Source: Caldisericia bacterium
Lineage (GTDB): Bacteria > Caldisericota > Caldisericia > UBA6126
DNA length: 49,798 nucleotides
Direction: 5' to 3'
NCBI GenBank assembly: GCA_028700655.1
Contig: JAQVSG010000007.1
Span: 1-49,798, forward strand
Below, in pieces: positions 21,401 to 30,421 of the stretch (positions are counted from its first letter, which is position 1; every line of letters starts with the position of its first letter). The notes below the pieces were generated by a model. The model saw only the letters and a list, made by a program, of their open reading frames with translations, made no database searches and was not told where the DNA came from. The translations under genes were made by a program, and so were the position numbers.

Positions 21401-21549
21401 ACAATTCCATTTTGAAACTGTTTCAAACAGTTTCTCAAGAAATACAAAATGGTTCCCCTTCGTTTTATTCTATCAATCATTTTGATCTGCAACCACTTTC
21501 CATGGAGGGTAGTAATGAAAATACAGTGGCCGCATTGTTCAACCCATAA
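18394..21549 (+). CDS. SbcC/YhaN-like AAA ATPase with long coiled coils
   Basis: 'MKIKSMYIDQFGGYEKTRMNLSPGFSLFYGHNESGKTTL' Walker A; long coiled coil; 'EWSDGLADQVYLAIRIGLIHELSE...LPVFLDDIFVRFD' signature/Walker B. Confidence 0.88.
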   Translation: MKIKSMYIDQFGGYEKTRMNLSPGFSLFYGHNESGKTTLRQFFQQALFGFPKKASKTDTLYPPFNGGKPSGTMHIITASDKEYQIQRQDQKVSVLFPDQTLSNKEIDHSLWNGIDKETFRQVFCMDVKDWNGLSLLNKEEMQNRFLSASFGVRSLSYALNQLQKKYKEILIPHGRTQLLNTLHKELKEVKKKIRDREQMSAEYIQWNDEVESLNHSIQEIQKDIETLQKEYEQRALWNDMKNDWASYQTKSKEIEKFPLLFNSVEFPQSKLEKAKEWENEIQILTESQEKINKERSTLQQQQESISIPSSILNLASSIRQLIEQKKQYAQAIEDFPIIRFEKRNKKEQIRQLLAKIDPQWNEDTLQKNTPQTAEEELHIHHLRKDYNNLLQQLQNIENSKSKNEEDQSVLQQKLQKIERHIQEEKSKVLTNQEYASIVTHYEQCKEFQKQLSFLQQKEWESSVQSHVPVLPPKHILIILYSLLLVSLSSVALFQTVAIVRYIAYSAGLGSLLSLFYLLGFKQQGTSKSETMALKEKIEAYCKKHQIPLHSFENSDIKTLLTTWEETIQNHRDRIQAVTRWNESIIDIQSDLLRLDSQVEKINNQLADTKQKVTNIAQKWDTWKHTHQLLNQIEIHDAELLFSLIKDAQGKWASLGQYVERQALLKATIGDVQRQLKAVLDSLGENISKESLSAEYITSLQKRLADAEEAAHRKKELEIHIAQLQRNQTDIQERLHIKVEQYHSLLQSCQVSDMEDLEIQTKKYQSFQRVKEEQELLFHRLYGKVGNEEKWNITLQTLSKIDFQENEGSLQRCKASISSLENQANDAIEKRGKLQQKKEDVYSNTEMEYLQQQKESLENSLQEKAEEWLTYMVAYNLIQKTKSVFEEKQQPGVIRYASDWIYEITDHRYRLMKTSDSENSQESFVLYDTTDKRKTENEWSDGLADQVYLAIRIGLIHELSEHGETLPVFLDDIFVRFDAERQKRAAALLFEMSKKHQIFYFTCHNSILKLFQTVSQEIQNGSPSFYSINHFDLQPLSMEGSNENTVAALFNP

Positions 21550-22573
21550 AAGTTTTGCAAGCGATAACAATTCAGGCATACATCCTGCCATACTGGATGC
21601 AATACAACGGGCCAATCATGGGCATTTTGTGGCGTATGGTGACGATCCATATACACAAGAAGCATTGCGTGTTTTTAAACAAATTTTTGGCGCCTCTACA
21701 GAGACATTCTTTGTATATAATGGAACGGGCGCAAATGTAACCGGCTTGTCAACGATTACAAAAACGTTTCACTCCATTCTCACCACAGACACTGCTCACA
21801 TTGTGTGCGATGAATGTGGAAGTCCTGAAAAAATGACAGGTTGCTCTCTTAAACAACTCCCCAATACATTAGGAAAACTCTCTCCAAGACAACTCTATAG
21901 ATTCTTAGAATACAAAGGCATAGAACACCATTCCCAACCAAAGGTCGTTTCCATTACCCAAGCAACCGAACTAGGAACAGTGTATACTCCGGAAGAAATA
22001 AAGGAAATCTGCGATTTTGCACACCAAAACAATATGTACGTACACCTAGATGGGGCAAGAATTGCCAACGCTGCAGCTACACTCCATCTTCCCTTGAAAG
22101 CGATGACCATGGATTGTGGCGTAGACGTACTCTCTTTTGGGGGTACCAAGAATGGGATGGCGTATGGCGAGGCATTGGTTTTTGCATCCCCAGATCTAGC
22201 AGCAGATGCCTTGTTTGTCCGCAAACAACATGCCCAGTTGGCTTCCAAAATGCGGTTTATATCTGCCCAGTTTTTGGCCTATTTTGACCAAGACTTATGG
22301 CTTCAAAATGCAACCTGTGCCAATCGTATGGCACACTATTTGAAATCCGCTATCCAGAGCCAACTTCCGGAAGTGAGAATTGCAAAACCTGTGGAGTCCA
22401 ATGCTGTTTTTGTCTATCTTCCCAAAAACAAAGCTCCCCTCCTGCAAAAAGAATCCTTCTTTTACCCCTGGGATCAAGACTCGTCAGAATATCGGTGGAT
22501 GACTTCTTTTGATACGACCGAGCAAGATATTGAAGAATTCGTATCCCGAATGAAAAAAATACTTTCTAGCTAA
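21515..22573 (+). CDS. Low-specificity L-threonine aldolase-family PLP enzyme
   Basis: 'FASDNNSGIHPAILDAI', 'VHLDGARIANAAATL', 'VDVLSFGGTKNGMAYGEALVF' (Lys-PLP). Confidence 0.88.
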   Translation: MKIQWPHCSTHKSFASDNNSGIHPAILDAIQRANHGHFVAYGDDPYTQEALRVFKQIFGASTETFFVYNGTGANVTGLSTITKTFHSILTTDTAHIVCDECGSPEKMTGCSLKQLPNTLGKLSPRQLYRFLEYKGIEHHSQPKVVSITQATELGTVYTPEEIKEICDFAHQNNMYVHLDGARIANAAATLHLPLKAMTMDCGVDVLSFGGTKNGMAYGEALVFASPDLAADALFVRKQHAQLASKMRFISAQFLAYFDQDLWLQNATCANRMAHYLKSAIQSQLPEVRIAKPVESNAVFVYLPKNKAPLLQKESFFYPWDQDSSEYRWMTSFDTTEQDIEEFVSRMKKILSS

Positions 22574-22605
22574 GACAAAACTATCAATCGTGTTACAATA
22601 GTGTC

Positions 22606-24675
22606 ATGAAAACTATCTATTCTTATTTACTATGTTTCATTCTGTTTTCATCCTTTTTTTCTTTTGTTTCTTGTCAAAAATCTAACTCTGGTATCGATGA
22701 TAATGCGTTTCGTGGTTCCTCAATTACAGCTCAAGTCTCACAGCTTACTATCCCGTTCTCTTCCCAAATCTCCAAAAATGCTCGAGTCTTTATTCCAAAA
22801 AGCATACCCGGATCCTATCTTGTTTTTTGTGAATTTGACGGGAACCCTGGCGAAGAAGGAGTCATCTTTCTTGACGATCCCGATTACCCCAGTCACATAC
22901 AACTAAATCTATACTCTGAAGAGGGGAACGAATGGGTAAAAAAAGGGTGGAGCTTAATTCAGGGGGAAGAGCTCGATTGGGTCTATTTACACAAACAATT
23001 TGTATATGTTGGTATTCAACTTTCCAATCAAAAAAAAATCCTCTATATCTATCTTATTGATACTATTAGCGAGGAGTGGACTCTAAGCCGTGTAAATTCA
23101 ATTTATTATGATAAGTTACACATTCAAAATTATCCCGGCGCTTATGGCAACGACGACAAGCCTGAAATTGCTCGATGGATAATGGATTCGGATGGCTCCG
23201 AAACAATACAGCTGTTCCGCCTCGGTAGCTGGGAATACAATTTCGATTTTGTTTTTGCCGAAGATTCCTATGCATTCTTTTTTCCTGATATCGTATCCGA
23301 GTATCAAGAAAAAGTACGATCAAATAGTTCAAATCTTGCCCTTGCTATTCAACTCATTGAATATGAAACATATGCACAACAAAGCGAAGTAGCCCTTCAA
23401 AAGATCAAACGTCTGCTACAATCTACGGCAGGTACTCTCACAATGGAGCAGAAACACCTTCTTATTTCCTTGCAATGTAAATGCTTACTCCAATTGAAAC
23501 AGTTTGAAGAAGCTCAATTGATTCTTCAAAACTGGATCCCCGATATTCCAGAAGAACCTTTTTCTTTAAAAATGACAAAGAAAAGAGCCTACATAGACTT
23601 GCAGGAAGCACTTCTACATCAGAAAGAATACACGGCATCAAAAAGTGTTTGGGATTTAATGCCCAAAATATCCTCCGATGAATACAAAACCAACAATTAT
23701 CCCATTGCATTGAATCCCGCATTAGACTCTTCACCAAAAGCAGACTACATGGAGCGTTATCACAAGATTCAAGACTATTTCGCAAACAGAGAGTTTCATC
23801 AACTGCTTCTCAAATGGAAATCCTTTCAAGAGTGGGGACTGTCAGAAACTCCCGTCATTGTTGTATCAGAACCAACACTGCCTTCTTTCTTATCAGAATC
23901 CTACGAGGGGATGGTTTTGTTTCAGGTAGATCAAATGGGTACCGTTATTGCATGGGCAGATAAGAAAACCATCAAAATAACACCTTTTTTCTTTGTTGAT
24001 TCCTTTTCTCACGAACAAACGATGGATTCTAAACCAGATCGGTTTTATGCAAATGCAGACAAAGTAGGGCTCGTTCTGTTAGAACACCCTTCCAAAGATT
24101 TATTCTTACGGGCTTATCAATATCTCCTACTTAGAAATGGATCGTGGCAATTACAGTGGACATCTCCTTTTTATCCCAATGGATCCATTCATGTAAACGA
24201 ACCCAGTTTTGAAATGGTTACAACCAAAGGGCAAATATTGTTTGATCCCACAGGGAAGAGCTATCTTTTTGGAGAATGCAACTCGTCCACCTATCATCGT
24301 TATTACGAGGAAATATGGATCCTTGAAAACGACACCTACACTCTTATGAACTCAAGTATCGTCCAGTCCCCCTATCAAACTCTTGTTGATTACCTTTATT
24401 ACTTGTATAATAACCATCTTGAAAAAGCGAAAGAGCTTGTTACAGACCCCGCATTAATATCGCAAACGCAGGAGTTAGAGATTGTAGGAAACACAGGGTT
24501 TTATTCCTGCCCAAAATGGGTTCAAAACTCCAAAGGAGAAGACGTGATAACATTTCGAGTGAAAGATAGAGAAACCGTTGCTTTTTATTTTATCCAAAAA
24601 CAAGGGATGTATATTATTTCCCAAGTTGAAGAAGACCCTGATCTGTCTACTCTTCACCCTCAAACCTCCCAGTAG
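22606..24675 (+). CDS. Large lipoprotein of unknown function
   Basis: Lipobox 'FFSFVSCQKS'; 689 aa, no confidently recognised domain. Confidence 0.7.
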   Translation: MKTIYSYLLCFILFSSFFSFVSCQKSNSGIDDNAFRGSSITAQVSQLTIPFSSQISKNARVFIPKSIPGSYLVFCEFDGNPGEEGVIFLDDPDYPSHIQLNLYSEEGNEWVKKGWSLIQGEELDWVYLHKQFVYVGIQLSNQKKILYIYLIDTISEEWTLSRVNSIYYDKLHIQNYPGAYGNDDKPEIARWIMDSDGSETIQLFRLGSWEYNFDFVFAEDSYAFFFPDIVSEYQEKVRSNSSNLALAIQLIEYETYAQQSEVALQKIKRLLQSTAGTLTMEQKHLLISLQCKCLLQLKQFEEAQLILQNWIPDIPEEPFSLKMTKKRAYIDLQEALLHQKEYTASKSVWDLMPKISSDEYKTNNYPIALNPALDSSPKADYMERYHKIQDYFANREFHQLLLKWKSFQEWGLSETPVIVVSEPTLPSFLSESYEGMVLFQVDQMGTVIAWADKKTIKITPFFFVDSFSHEQTMDSKPDRFYANADKVGLVLLEHPSKDLFLRAYQYLLLRNGSWQLQWTSPFYPNGSIHVNEPSFEMVTTKGQILFDPTGKSYLFGECNSSTYHRYYEEIWILENDTYTLMNSSIVQSPYQTLVDYLYYLYNNHLEKAKELVTDPALISQTQELEIVGNTGFYSCPKWVQNSKGEDVITFRVKDRETVAFYFIQKQGMYIISQVEEDPDLSTLHPQTSQ

Positions 24676-24688
24676 AAACCTCCCTGCA

Positions 24689-25459
24689 ATGAAAACCCCT
24701 CACAACGACGTAGACTTTAATGCATTGCATGACCTTTTTTCCTTTGTACTTCACCCCACAATCGAAAAAAAATCTCTTCCGCTTTCATTTGGTAGAAAGA
24801 TTGAAGCTGTTTTCCAATATATGTCAGTCAATCTTATTTTACAGCTCCTTCTTGGTTCAGCAATAACGTTCTTTTTGTATTATATAGACTCTCAATTCGG
24901 GGCAACCACTACCAATGCGCTAACAGACTTTGTAAAATCCAGTTCTTATCTCTCTCTTCTCATGCTAGGAGGCATAGTATTACCCTTTTTAGAGGAAGTT
25001 GGTTTTCGGTTGCCTTTACACTTTCATCCACTATCATTAGGAATTTCTCTAGCATACATACTGGTTCTGTTGTATTCACTTGTTTTCCCCCAACCTTCTT
25101 CTTTGGGAACCAACATCCTTGTCGTAATAGCCATTTCTTTGCTCATTGGTGGCCTTTGTGCCTTGCTTTTTTATGGCAAAAGAGATTCCATTGCCTTGTT
25201 TTGGCATCGGCAGTTTCGATGGATTTACTACAGTTTCGCGATTCTTTTTGGCTGTATGCATATATCGAATTTCTCTTCTCCTAGTATTTGGGTGTATCTT
25301 TTTACACCCCTACTTATTTTGCCTCAGTTTCTCTCAGGTCTAGTTTTAGGCTACGTTCGTTTGCAATTTGGTTTCTTTTGGGGTTTTGCCTTTCACGCAC
25401 TATGGAATAGTGCACTTCTATCTTTAGCCTACGTAGTCTATACATTGATTCCCGTGTAA
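24689..25459 (+). CDS. CPBP-family intramembrane metalloprotease
   Basis: 'FLEEVGFRLPL' (EExxxR), 'ILFGCMHISNF', 'GFAFHALWNS' motifs with multiple TMs; ATG at 24689. Confidence 0.8.
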   Translation: MKTPHNDVDFNALHDLFSFVLHPTIEKKSLPLSFGRKIEAVFQYMSVNLILQLLLGSAITFFLYYIDSQFGATTTNALTDFVKSSSYLSLLMLGGIVLPFLEEVGFRLPLHFHPLSLGISLAYILVLLYSLVFPQPSSLGTNILVVIAISLLIGGLCALLFYGKRDSIALFWHRQFRWIYYSFAILFGCMHISNFSSPSIWVYLFTPLLILPQFLSGLVLGYVRLQFGFFWGFAFHALWNSALLSLAYVVYTLIPV

Positions 25460-25495
25460 AGATATCTTCAACCGCTAGTTTTTAGGAGTACCATT

Positions 25496-26260
25496 GTGGA
25501 GCTAAGCATTACAAGCTATATCATGTTGTGTATATTTGGGTTTATTGCTGCGTGGGTAGACAGCATTGCTGGAGGAGGTGGAATCATTACAATCCCCGCC
25601 TACTTAGCCGCAGGAATTCCTCCACAATTCACTCTTGGTACCAATAAATTATCAGCTAGTTTTTCCTCTTTTACCAGTTCGTTACGATATTTTTGCTCCC
25701 AAAAAACAAATCTCCGCCTTATGCTCATTCTAGCGCCTTTTACTTTAGTAGGGTCCATTGTAGGAGTAAGAACCATTTTATTAATTAACAATACATTATT
25801 ACATATTGTGTTGAGTATTGGAATCTTAACAGTTGGCTTGTATTCGATATTTCATCCTTCACTCGGGTCCATAGATTCTTCTTTGCAACATCCTACAAAA
25901 AAAAGTCTTTGGCTTGGGATGCTCTTGTCTCTGGCTTTAGGGTTTTATGATGGGTTTTTCGGTCCAGGTACAGGTTCATTTTTGATGTTTACATTCATAA
26001 AACTGTTTGGCTATGATTATCTTCGTTCCAGCGCAAATGCGCGTTTCCTTAATTTTATTAGCAACATTACTTCGTTGATTACATTCATTGTGTATGGAAA
26101 AGTACTCTTCATTGTTGGTATCCCTGTTGGTATTTGCATGATTGGCGGTTCTTGGTTAGGATCTCATATGGCAATAAAAAATGGGAACAAAATCGTGAAA
26201 CCCATTTTTGTAATTGTAACGATCGCCGTTGCTGTTAAACTAATTATAGACTTACTCTAA
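25496..26260 (+). CDS. TSUP (TauE/SafE)-family transporter
   Basis: 'AAWVDSIAGGGGIITIPAYLAAGIPPQFTLGTNKLSASF', 'GFYDGFFGPGTGSFLMF'. Confidence 0.92.
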   Translation: MELSITSYIMLCIFGFIAAWVDSIAGGGGIITIPAYLAAGIPPQFTLGTNKLSASFSSFTSSLRYFCSQKTNLRLMLILAPFTLVGSIVGVRTILLINNTLLHIVLSIGILTVGLYSIFHPSLGSIDSSLQHPTKKSLWLGMLLSLALGFYDGFFGPGTGSFLMFTFIKLFGYDYLRSSANARFLNFISNITSLITFIVYGKVLFIVGIPVGICMIGGSWLGSHMAIKNGNKIVKPIFVIVTIAVAVKLIIDLL

Positions 26261-26296
26261 AGTGCTTTTCCGCGAACTGAACACAAAGGAGTAGAA

Positions 26297-27349
26297 ATGA
26301 AACAACTTCTCGGCAATACTATTTGGATCATTCTGTTATCTATAGTTGTCATTGTATTTGTAGTGATATATGGATTGGAACGTTCCCATATGTACTCTAG
26401 CGTTGATTCAATACCTTTTTTAGCCTATACGGAGGAAAATGGTACAAAATCATACAAAGTTCACGAATGGAATGTTGCAAATGGCATTGTTATCTTTGGA
26501 AACGATCCAATATGTACTGTACCATCTACCCAGGACAACTTCATCTGGAATGGAGATACAGATTTTATTTTTGTGAATACTCCTCCCGAAGCAGACTCTT
26601 CCATCCATATGGAAACCTCTGCTAACACGACTTTTATCCGTCAAAAGTCTCTTCTAGCTATACAAAGAGTTTTACGCCCTGATTTACATATTCAGCTTTC
26701 CATTACAGACAATGGAAATCATACGCAAGCAACAGCAGAATATTTTGGTTACAAACGTGACAAGTACAGCCTTAGACCAGACCTAGGAGAGTACTCCAAT
26801 GCAGTCCTTATAAGACCCTTGGATGCCATTGAAATAGAAGCTACCACATATGTATATTTTCAATTTGCTTGGCTTGACAATAGTACAACGCTAAAATTTG
26901 GTGTTATTGAAGGGAAACTTACTAGTAATCTCCTTGATTGGAGAGTAATCACAGATGACATCGGATTTCAAGAAACGGGCAAAGGAAGCAATGTTGTTGT
27001 TTGCCAAGGAAAATTATGGTTCTCGTTACTGGATGGATCAATATATTCTGTTTCTGTTAAAAAAGGAACTCTTGAGAGAAAAGAGAAATTGGAAGAAGCA
27101 TTCGCACTAGGTTCGGAAAACAACACCCAATCCGAATTGTACCGTTTCCAAAATGCTCTTATCATCAGACATTCTCTGCCAGAATCCCCGATAAGTACAA
27201 TTCTTGTTATAGAAAATGATAGAATATCAAATCGTATTGAAGTAGATCAAGATTTCGTTTCTATTTTTCATGCCGAAAAAAAATCAATGTATTATCAGTT
27301 TGAGGCAGGAATGAAAGACTCACAACAATGGACTTTCCCTATCTCATAA
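26297..27349 (+). CDS. Membrane-anchored/exported protein of unknown function
   Basis: N-terminal TM 'TIWIILLSIVVIVFVVIYGL', beta-rich ectodomain. Confidence 0.6.
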   Translation: MKQLLGNTIWIILLSIVVIVFVVIYGLERSHMYSSVDSIPFLAYTEENGTKSYKVHEWNVANGIVIFGNDPICTVPSTQDNFIWNGDTDFIFVNTPPEADSSIHMETSANTTFIRQKSLLAIQRVLRPDLHIQLSITDNGNHTQATAEYFGYKRDKYSLRPDLGEYSNAVLIRPLDAIEIEATTYVYFQFAWLDNSTTLKFGVIEGKLTSNLLDWRVITDDIGFQETGKGSNVVVCQGKLWFSLLDGSIYSVSVKKGTLERKEKLEEAFALGSENNTQSELYRFQNALIIRHSLPESPISTILVIENDRISNRIEVDQDFVSIFHAEKKSMYYQFEAGMKDSQQWTFPIS

Positions 27350-27361
27350 GGAGGTAAAACC

Positions 27362-28648
27362 ATGCAAATCAGATTGTTTGCTACGTTCGTCGTTATACTT
27401 TTATTTTGCTTTTCACTTTCTCATTGTTCATTTATAAAATCAAACCCTCAAGTAGTGGCTGATCTTACCAATATCCAAACAACAGAAACCGGATGGTATG
27501 TGACTCTGAGCAATACCCCTATAGATAACATCAGCATTACCAATGATCACGCTTTTGGATCAACCGACTATGGATTGTTGCATTTCTTTCCATTGCGAAA
27601 CGATCCCACTGGAGAATTGTTGTTTCCTGTCGCCAGCGAGCGATGCTTAAATCATTTTGTCGGCAGTGGTACAGATACAAATGGCACACCGATGAGTCGC
27701 TATTTTTTTATCGATAAACATTCTCTAAAAAGCAAAGATCTATATTGTTCAAAAGATGAAAAAGAGGTTGTCTCAAAAAATGTGCATTCTCTTTCTTTGT
27801 CAAAATATCCAACTTTTTCGGATGGATCTATAAAACTCCGTTTTAATTCTGATGTTTCCTCTCAAACTACCGCCCTGGCAGCCTATACAGATCTCCTCTT
27901 TATAACAAAGGATCGGGCTATTCGAAGCCTTTCGTTAGACAACCCTGTCTATCAAAGTTATTTGGTTGGTTCCTCCTATTATTATTTGTCAAAAAGTAAC
28001 AATCCTCCCTTTATTCAGTTTCACTCGCTTAAAACATTGTCTCCCTCTAGCTCTTGGAGTTTTCAACCAAAAGAATCCTCTTTTGATACATCAGAAACCC
28101 TTATCGATGCGTCTTTTAGCAAAATTTTACAGCGTTTTTTTGTGTGTTTTCGATTTGAATCTTCAAACAGTCGATCCATAACCATTCAATCGTTTGATAC
28201 CGACGGTTCACAACGACAAGAAAGAGTACTCACAAATAGTGTCCAAGGATCCATGCCTACTTCTTCTATTCATAGTTTTTTTGTAGATAAAAAGATTCTT
28301 CTTGTTGGGGAATTGTTCCAAAAAGGAGAAATTGTATGCATCGATACCACCGATTTTCAAGTAGTCTGGACATTCACAGAAGAACATGGGAGAAGTCCTT
28401 TGGACATGATTGTAGACACAACACACCAAACCCTATATGTGCTACTCTCAAATGGCCAGCTTACGTCGTTTGATTTGGAAACGGGTAGGTTAATGCAGAC
28501 AAATCACATCGGCCCAGAACTAGAAGACATTGTGTATTCAAAAGGATCCATCCACCTGTTTCAAGAGGGGATCACAGGCTGCCTAAATAATACAATTGCC
28601 AGACCTTTTCGTAGTATGTTTTTTTATCAATCTTTAATGTCAGAGTGA
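27362..28648 (+). CDS. Lipoprotein, PQQ/beta-propeller-like
   Basis: Lipobox 'CFSLSHCSF'; C-terminal 'DFQVVWTFTEEHGRSPLDMIVDTTHQTLYVLLSNGQLTSFDLETGRLMQ' blade-like repeats. Confidence 0.6.
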   Translation: MQIRLFATFVVILLFCFSLSHCSFIKSNPQVVADLTNIQTTETGWYVTLSNTPIDNISITNDHAFGSTDYGLLHFFPLRNDPTGELLFPVASERCLNHFVGSGTDTNGTPMSRYFFIDKHSLKSKDLYCSKDEKEVVSKNVHSLSLSKYPTFSDGSIKLRFNSDVSSQTTALAAYTDLLFITKDRAIRSLSLDNPVYQSYLVGSSYYYLSKSNNPPFIQFHSLKTLSPSSSWSFQPKESSFDTSETLIDASFSKILQRFFVCFRFESSNSRSITIQSFDTDGSQRQERVLTNSVQGSMPTSSIHSFFVDKKILLVGELFQKGEIVCIDTTDFQVVWTFTEEHGRSPLDMIVDTTHQTLYVLLSNGQLTSFDLETGRLMQTNHIGPELEDIVYSKGSIHLFQEGITGCLNNTIARPFRSMFFYQSLMSE

Positions 28649-29532
28649 TGTAGATGATAGACAGAGATATCGGGTGAATTAAAAAAACGAAAGGGTATCA
28701 CGGTAGCACCTAAGCCTCTGTTAACAAACATTTTTGTCGACCCTTCTTGGTATTCTCCGTCAATATAGGTGGGAAAAAATCCTTGATTGGGAGCATATAT
28801 TCCTCCAATGCAAGGAAATCGTATCTGCCCTCCATGGGTATGACCGGCAAAAATAACATCCACATCAGCATTTTTATATTGGTTAAAAAACTCAGGTCTA
28901 TGAGCCAATAACAAGGAAAATAATTCTCGTCCGTGTTCTTGTCGAATTTGTTTTAAAATGGAAGCATAATTGGCCGCATCAGTCGCAAGAGCATCCCGTA
29001 CTCCCATTAACAAAATATGATTTTTATTTTTTGTAAGCAAAACCCCTGCATTGTCCAGTATAGTAATCTTTGCATCTTCCAAATCTTCCATTAACTGAAT
29101 GTAAACATCATGTGGCAAAGCTTCTTCATGATTGCCAGTAACAAAATAAACAGGATACCGATCTGCCAAATGCTCCATTAAAATAAGTCCTTGCGTGTTC
29201 ACGTCGTAACGTCTTTCTATCAAATCACCGGTAAAAACAACAATGGAAGGATCTACGCTATCGATTTGCTTCAATATCATTTCTTGTTGGTGCCCGAAAG
29301 ATGCATCGTGAAGATCAGAAATGTGTAAAATAGTAAATTCATTAAAAGCGGTAGGTATGTTCGAAGATTGTATATCATAATGTGTGATTTTCGGTGTATG
29401 AAAAAAAAGAAGTTCCATACCTACAACTCCTGCTATCAACATGATAAAAATCGGAAGCCATAAGGATTTTAGCATATTTTTTATCGTATCCCTATGTCGG
29501 TTGCTGTAAAAAATCATAGAATTATTTTGCAA
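28627..29532 (-). CDS. Membrane-anchored metallophosphoesterase (YkuE-like)
   Basis: 'ILHISDLHDASFG', 'VVFTGDLIE', 'FVTGNHEE', 'FAGHTHGGQIRFP'. Confidence 0.88.
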   Translation of the reverse strand: MQNNSMIFYSNRHRDTIKNMLKSLWLPIFIMLIAGVVGMELLFFHTPKITHYDIQSSNIPTAFNEFTILHISDLHDASFGHQQEMILKQIDSVDPSIVVFTGDLIERRYDVNTQGLILMEHLADRYPVYFVTGNHEEALPHDVYIQLMEDLEDAKITILDNAGVLLTKNKNHILLMGVRDALATDAANYASILKQIRQEHGRELFSLLLAHRPEFFNQYKNADVDVIFAGHTHGGQIRFPCIGGIYAPNQGFFPTYIDGEYQEGSTKMFVNRGLGATVIPFRFFNSPDISVYHLHHSDIKD

Positions 29533-29881
29533 ACATCATTCGCAGAGCTGCAAAAATCATAATGACACCGAATATTCTCTTCAACCAAAGGGTAGGAATC
29601 CTCATAGCACTTTTTGCACCCAAAAGGGTGCCTAGGAAAAAACCGGATACAACAAATAGACCAATTAGAACTTCCACATGGCCATGTTTGAAATACTCCA
29701 GTGCACCCAATAAACCTATGGGCAACACCATAAGGGCAAGGGTAGTACCCTGCGCTGTAAGCTGAGGATGTCCCATCAGCATTAACAAAGGAATAATTAC
29801 AATCCCCCCGCCAATTCCCAAAAGGCCACTAAGAACTCCTCCGGTAAATCCAATACATATGTATATAAACCAGTTTTGCAT
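29522..29881 (-). CDS. Half-size TSUP (TauE/SafE)-family membrane protein
   Basis: 119 aa, 'GFTGGVLSGLLGIGGGIVIIPLLMLMGHPQLTAQGTTLALM'. Confidence 0.8.
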   Translation of the reverse strand: MQNWFIYICIGFTGGVLSGLLGIGGGIVIIPLLMLMGHPQLTAQGTTLALMVLPIGLLGALEYFKHGHVEVLIGLFVVSGFFLGTLLGAKSAMRIPTLWLKRIFGVIMIFAALRMMFAK

Positions 29882-29884
29882 TTT

Positions 29885-30259
29885 TTATCCACCTTTTTTC
29901 CACAGTCAAATTTCCAACTGTGGGAATTCTTTCTATAGTTTACCTCTATAGAAGTTGGCATTTCAATCTTGCTCAAATCCCATTATACATAATGTTTGAG
30001 AAATTTCTCTTTCAAAAGTGAACTGTAAACAATGGATAAAAAGAAAATTCCAAGGTTTTCCGCAAAATTGTCCACGTGTTTTCCACAATTATTTTCAACA
30101 ATGACTTGAAAAAGGAAAAAAAGCTTTCAAGGTTGGTTTTCTTTAGAAAAAAATGAAAAAAAGGTTTTTTGTCTTCATTCTTTGTAGCCATCCCACAATT
30201 TACAGTAGCAATGGGGTTCACACAAGTTTATCTTAAAAATGTTAGCAGCTCTATACACA
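29885..30259. promoter_or_regulatory. Cluster of DnaA-box-like 9-mers in AT-rich intergenic DNA (candidate oriC or DnaA-binding region)
   Basis: TTATCCACC 29885-29893; TTTTCCACA 29896-29904 and 30079-30087; TTGTCCACG 30068-30076; TTATCCATT on - strand 30031-30039; CTATACACA 30251-30259; inverted repeats 29900-29923 and 29931-29953. Confidence 0.45.
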
Positions 30260-30314
30260 AGGGGCATCTTTGTGATAATTAGAGAATGCAGTTTCTACTT
30301 ATACCTTTGTATAG
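30251..30314. other. Long-range inverted repeat / possible structured RNA
   Basis: CTATACACAAGG (30251-30262) pairs with CCTTTGTATAG (30304-30314): 11 bp with one bulged C. Confidence 0.3.
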
Positions 30315-30421
30315 TTTGACGGCATAAGCCTTTTGAAGCAATCCCTTATATTTTTTTTTGAAACAATATAGTGGGTTGTTTTTTAAAAAACAGTTTTCTG
30401 TTTTTGTGTATACTATTCAAT

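Noticed and set aside
30068-30087. CACGTG within TTGTCCACGTGTTTTCCACA as a second parS
   Set aside because: Only the CACGTG core matches; flanking bases disagree with parS. Better read as DnaA-box-like sequence.
30012-30221. 69-aa minus-strand ORF in the large intergenic gap
   Set aside because: Phe/Lys-rich translation of AT-rich DNA with no recognisable domain; more consistent with non-coding sequence.
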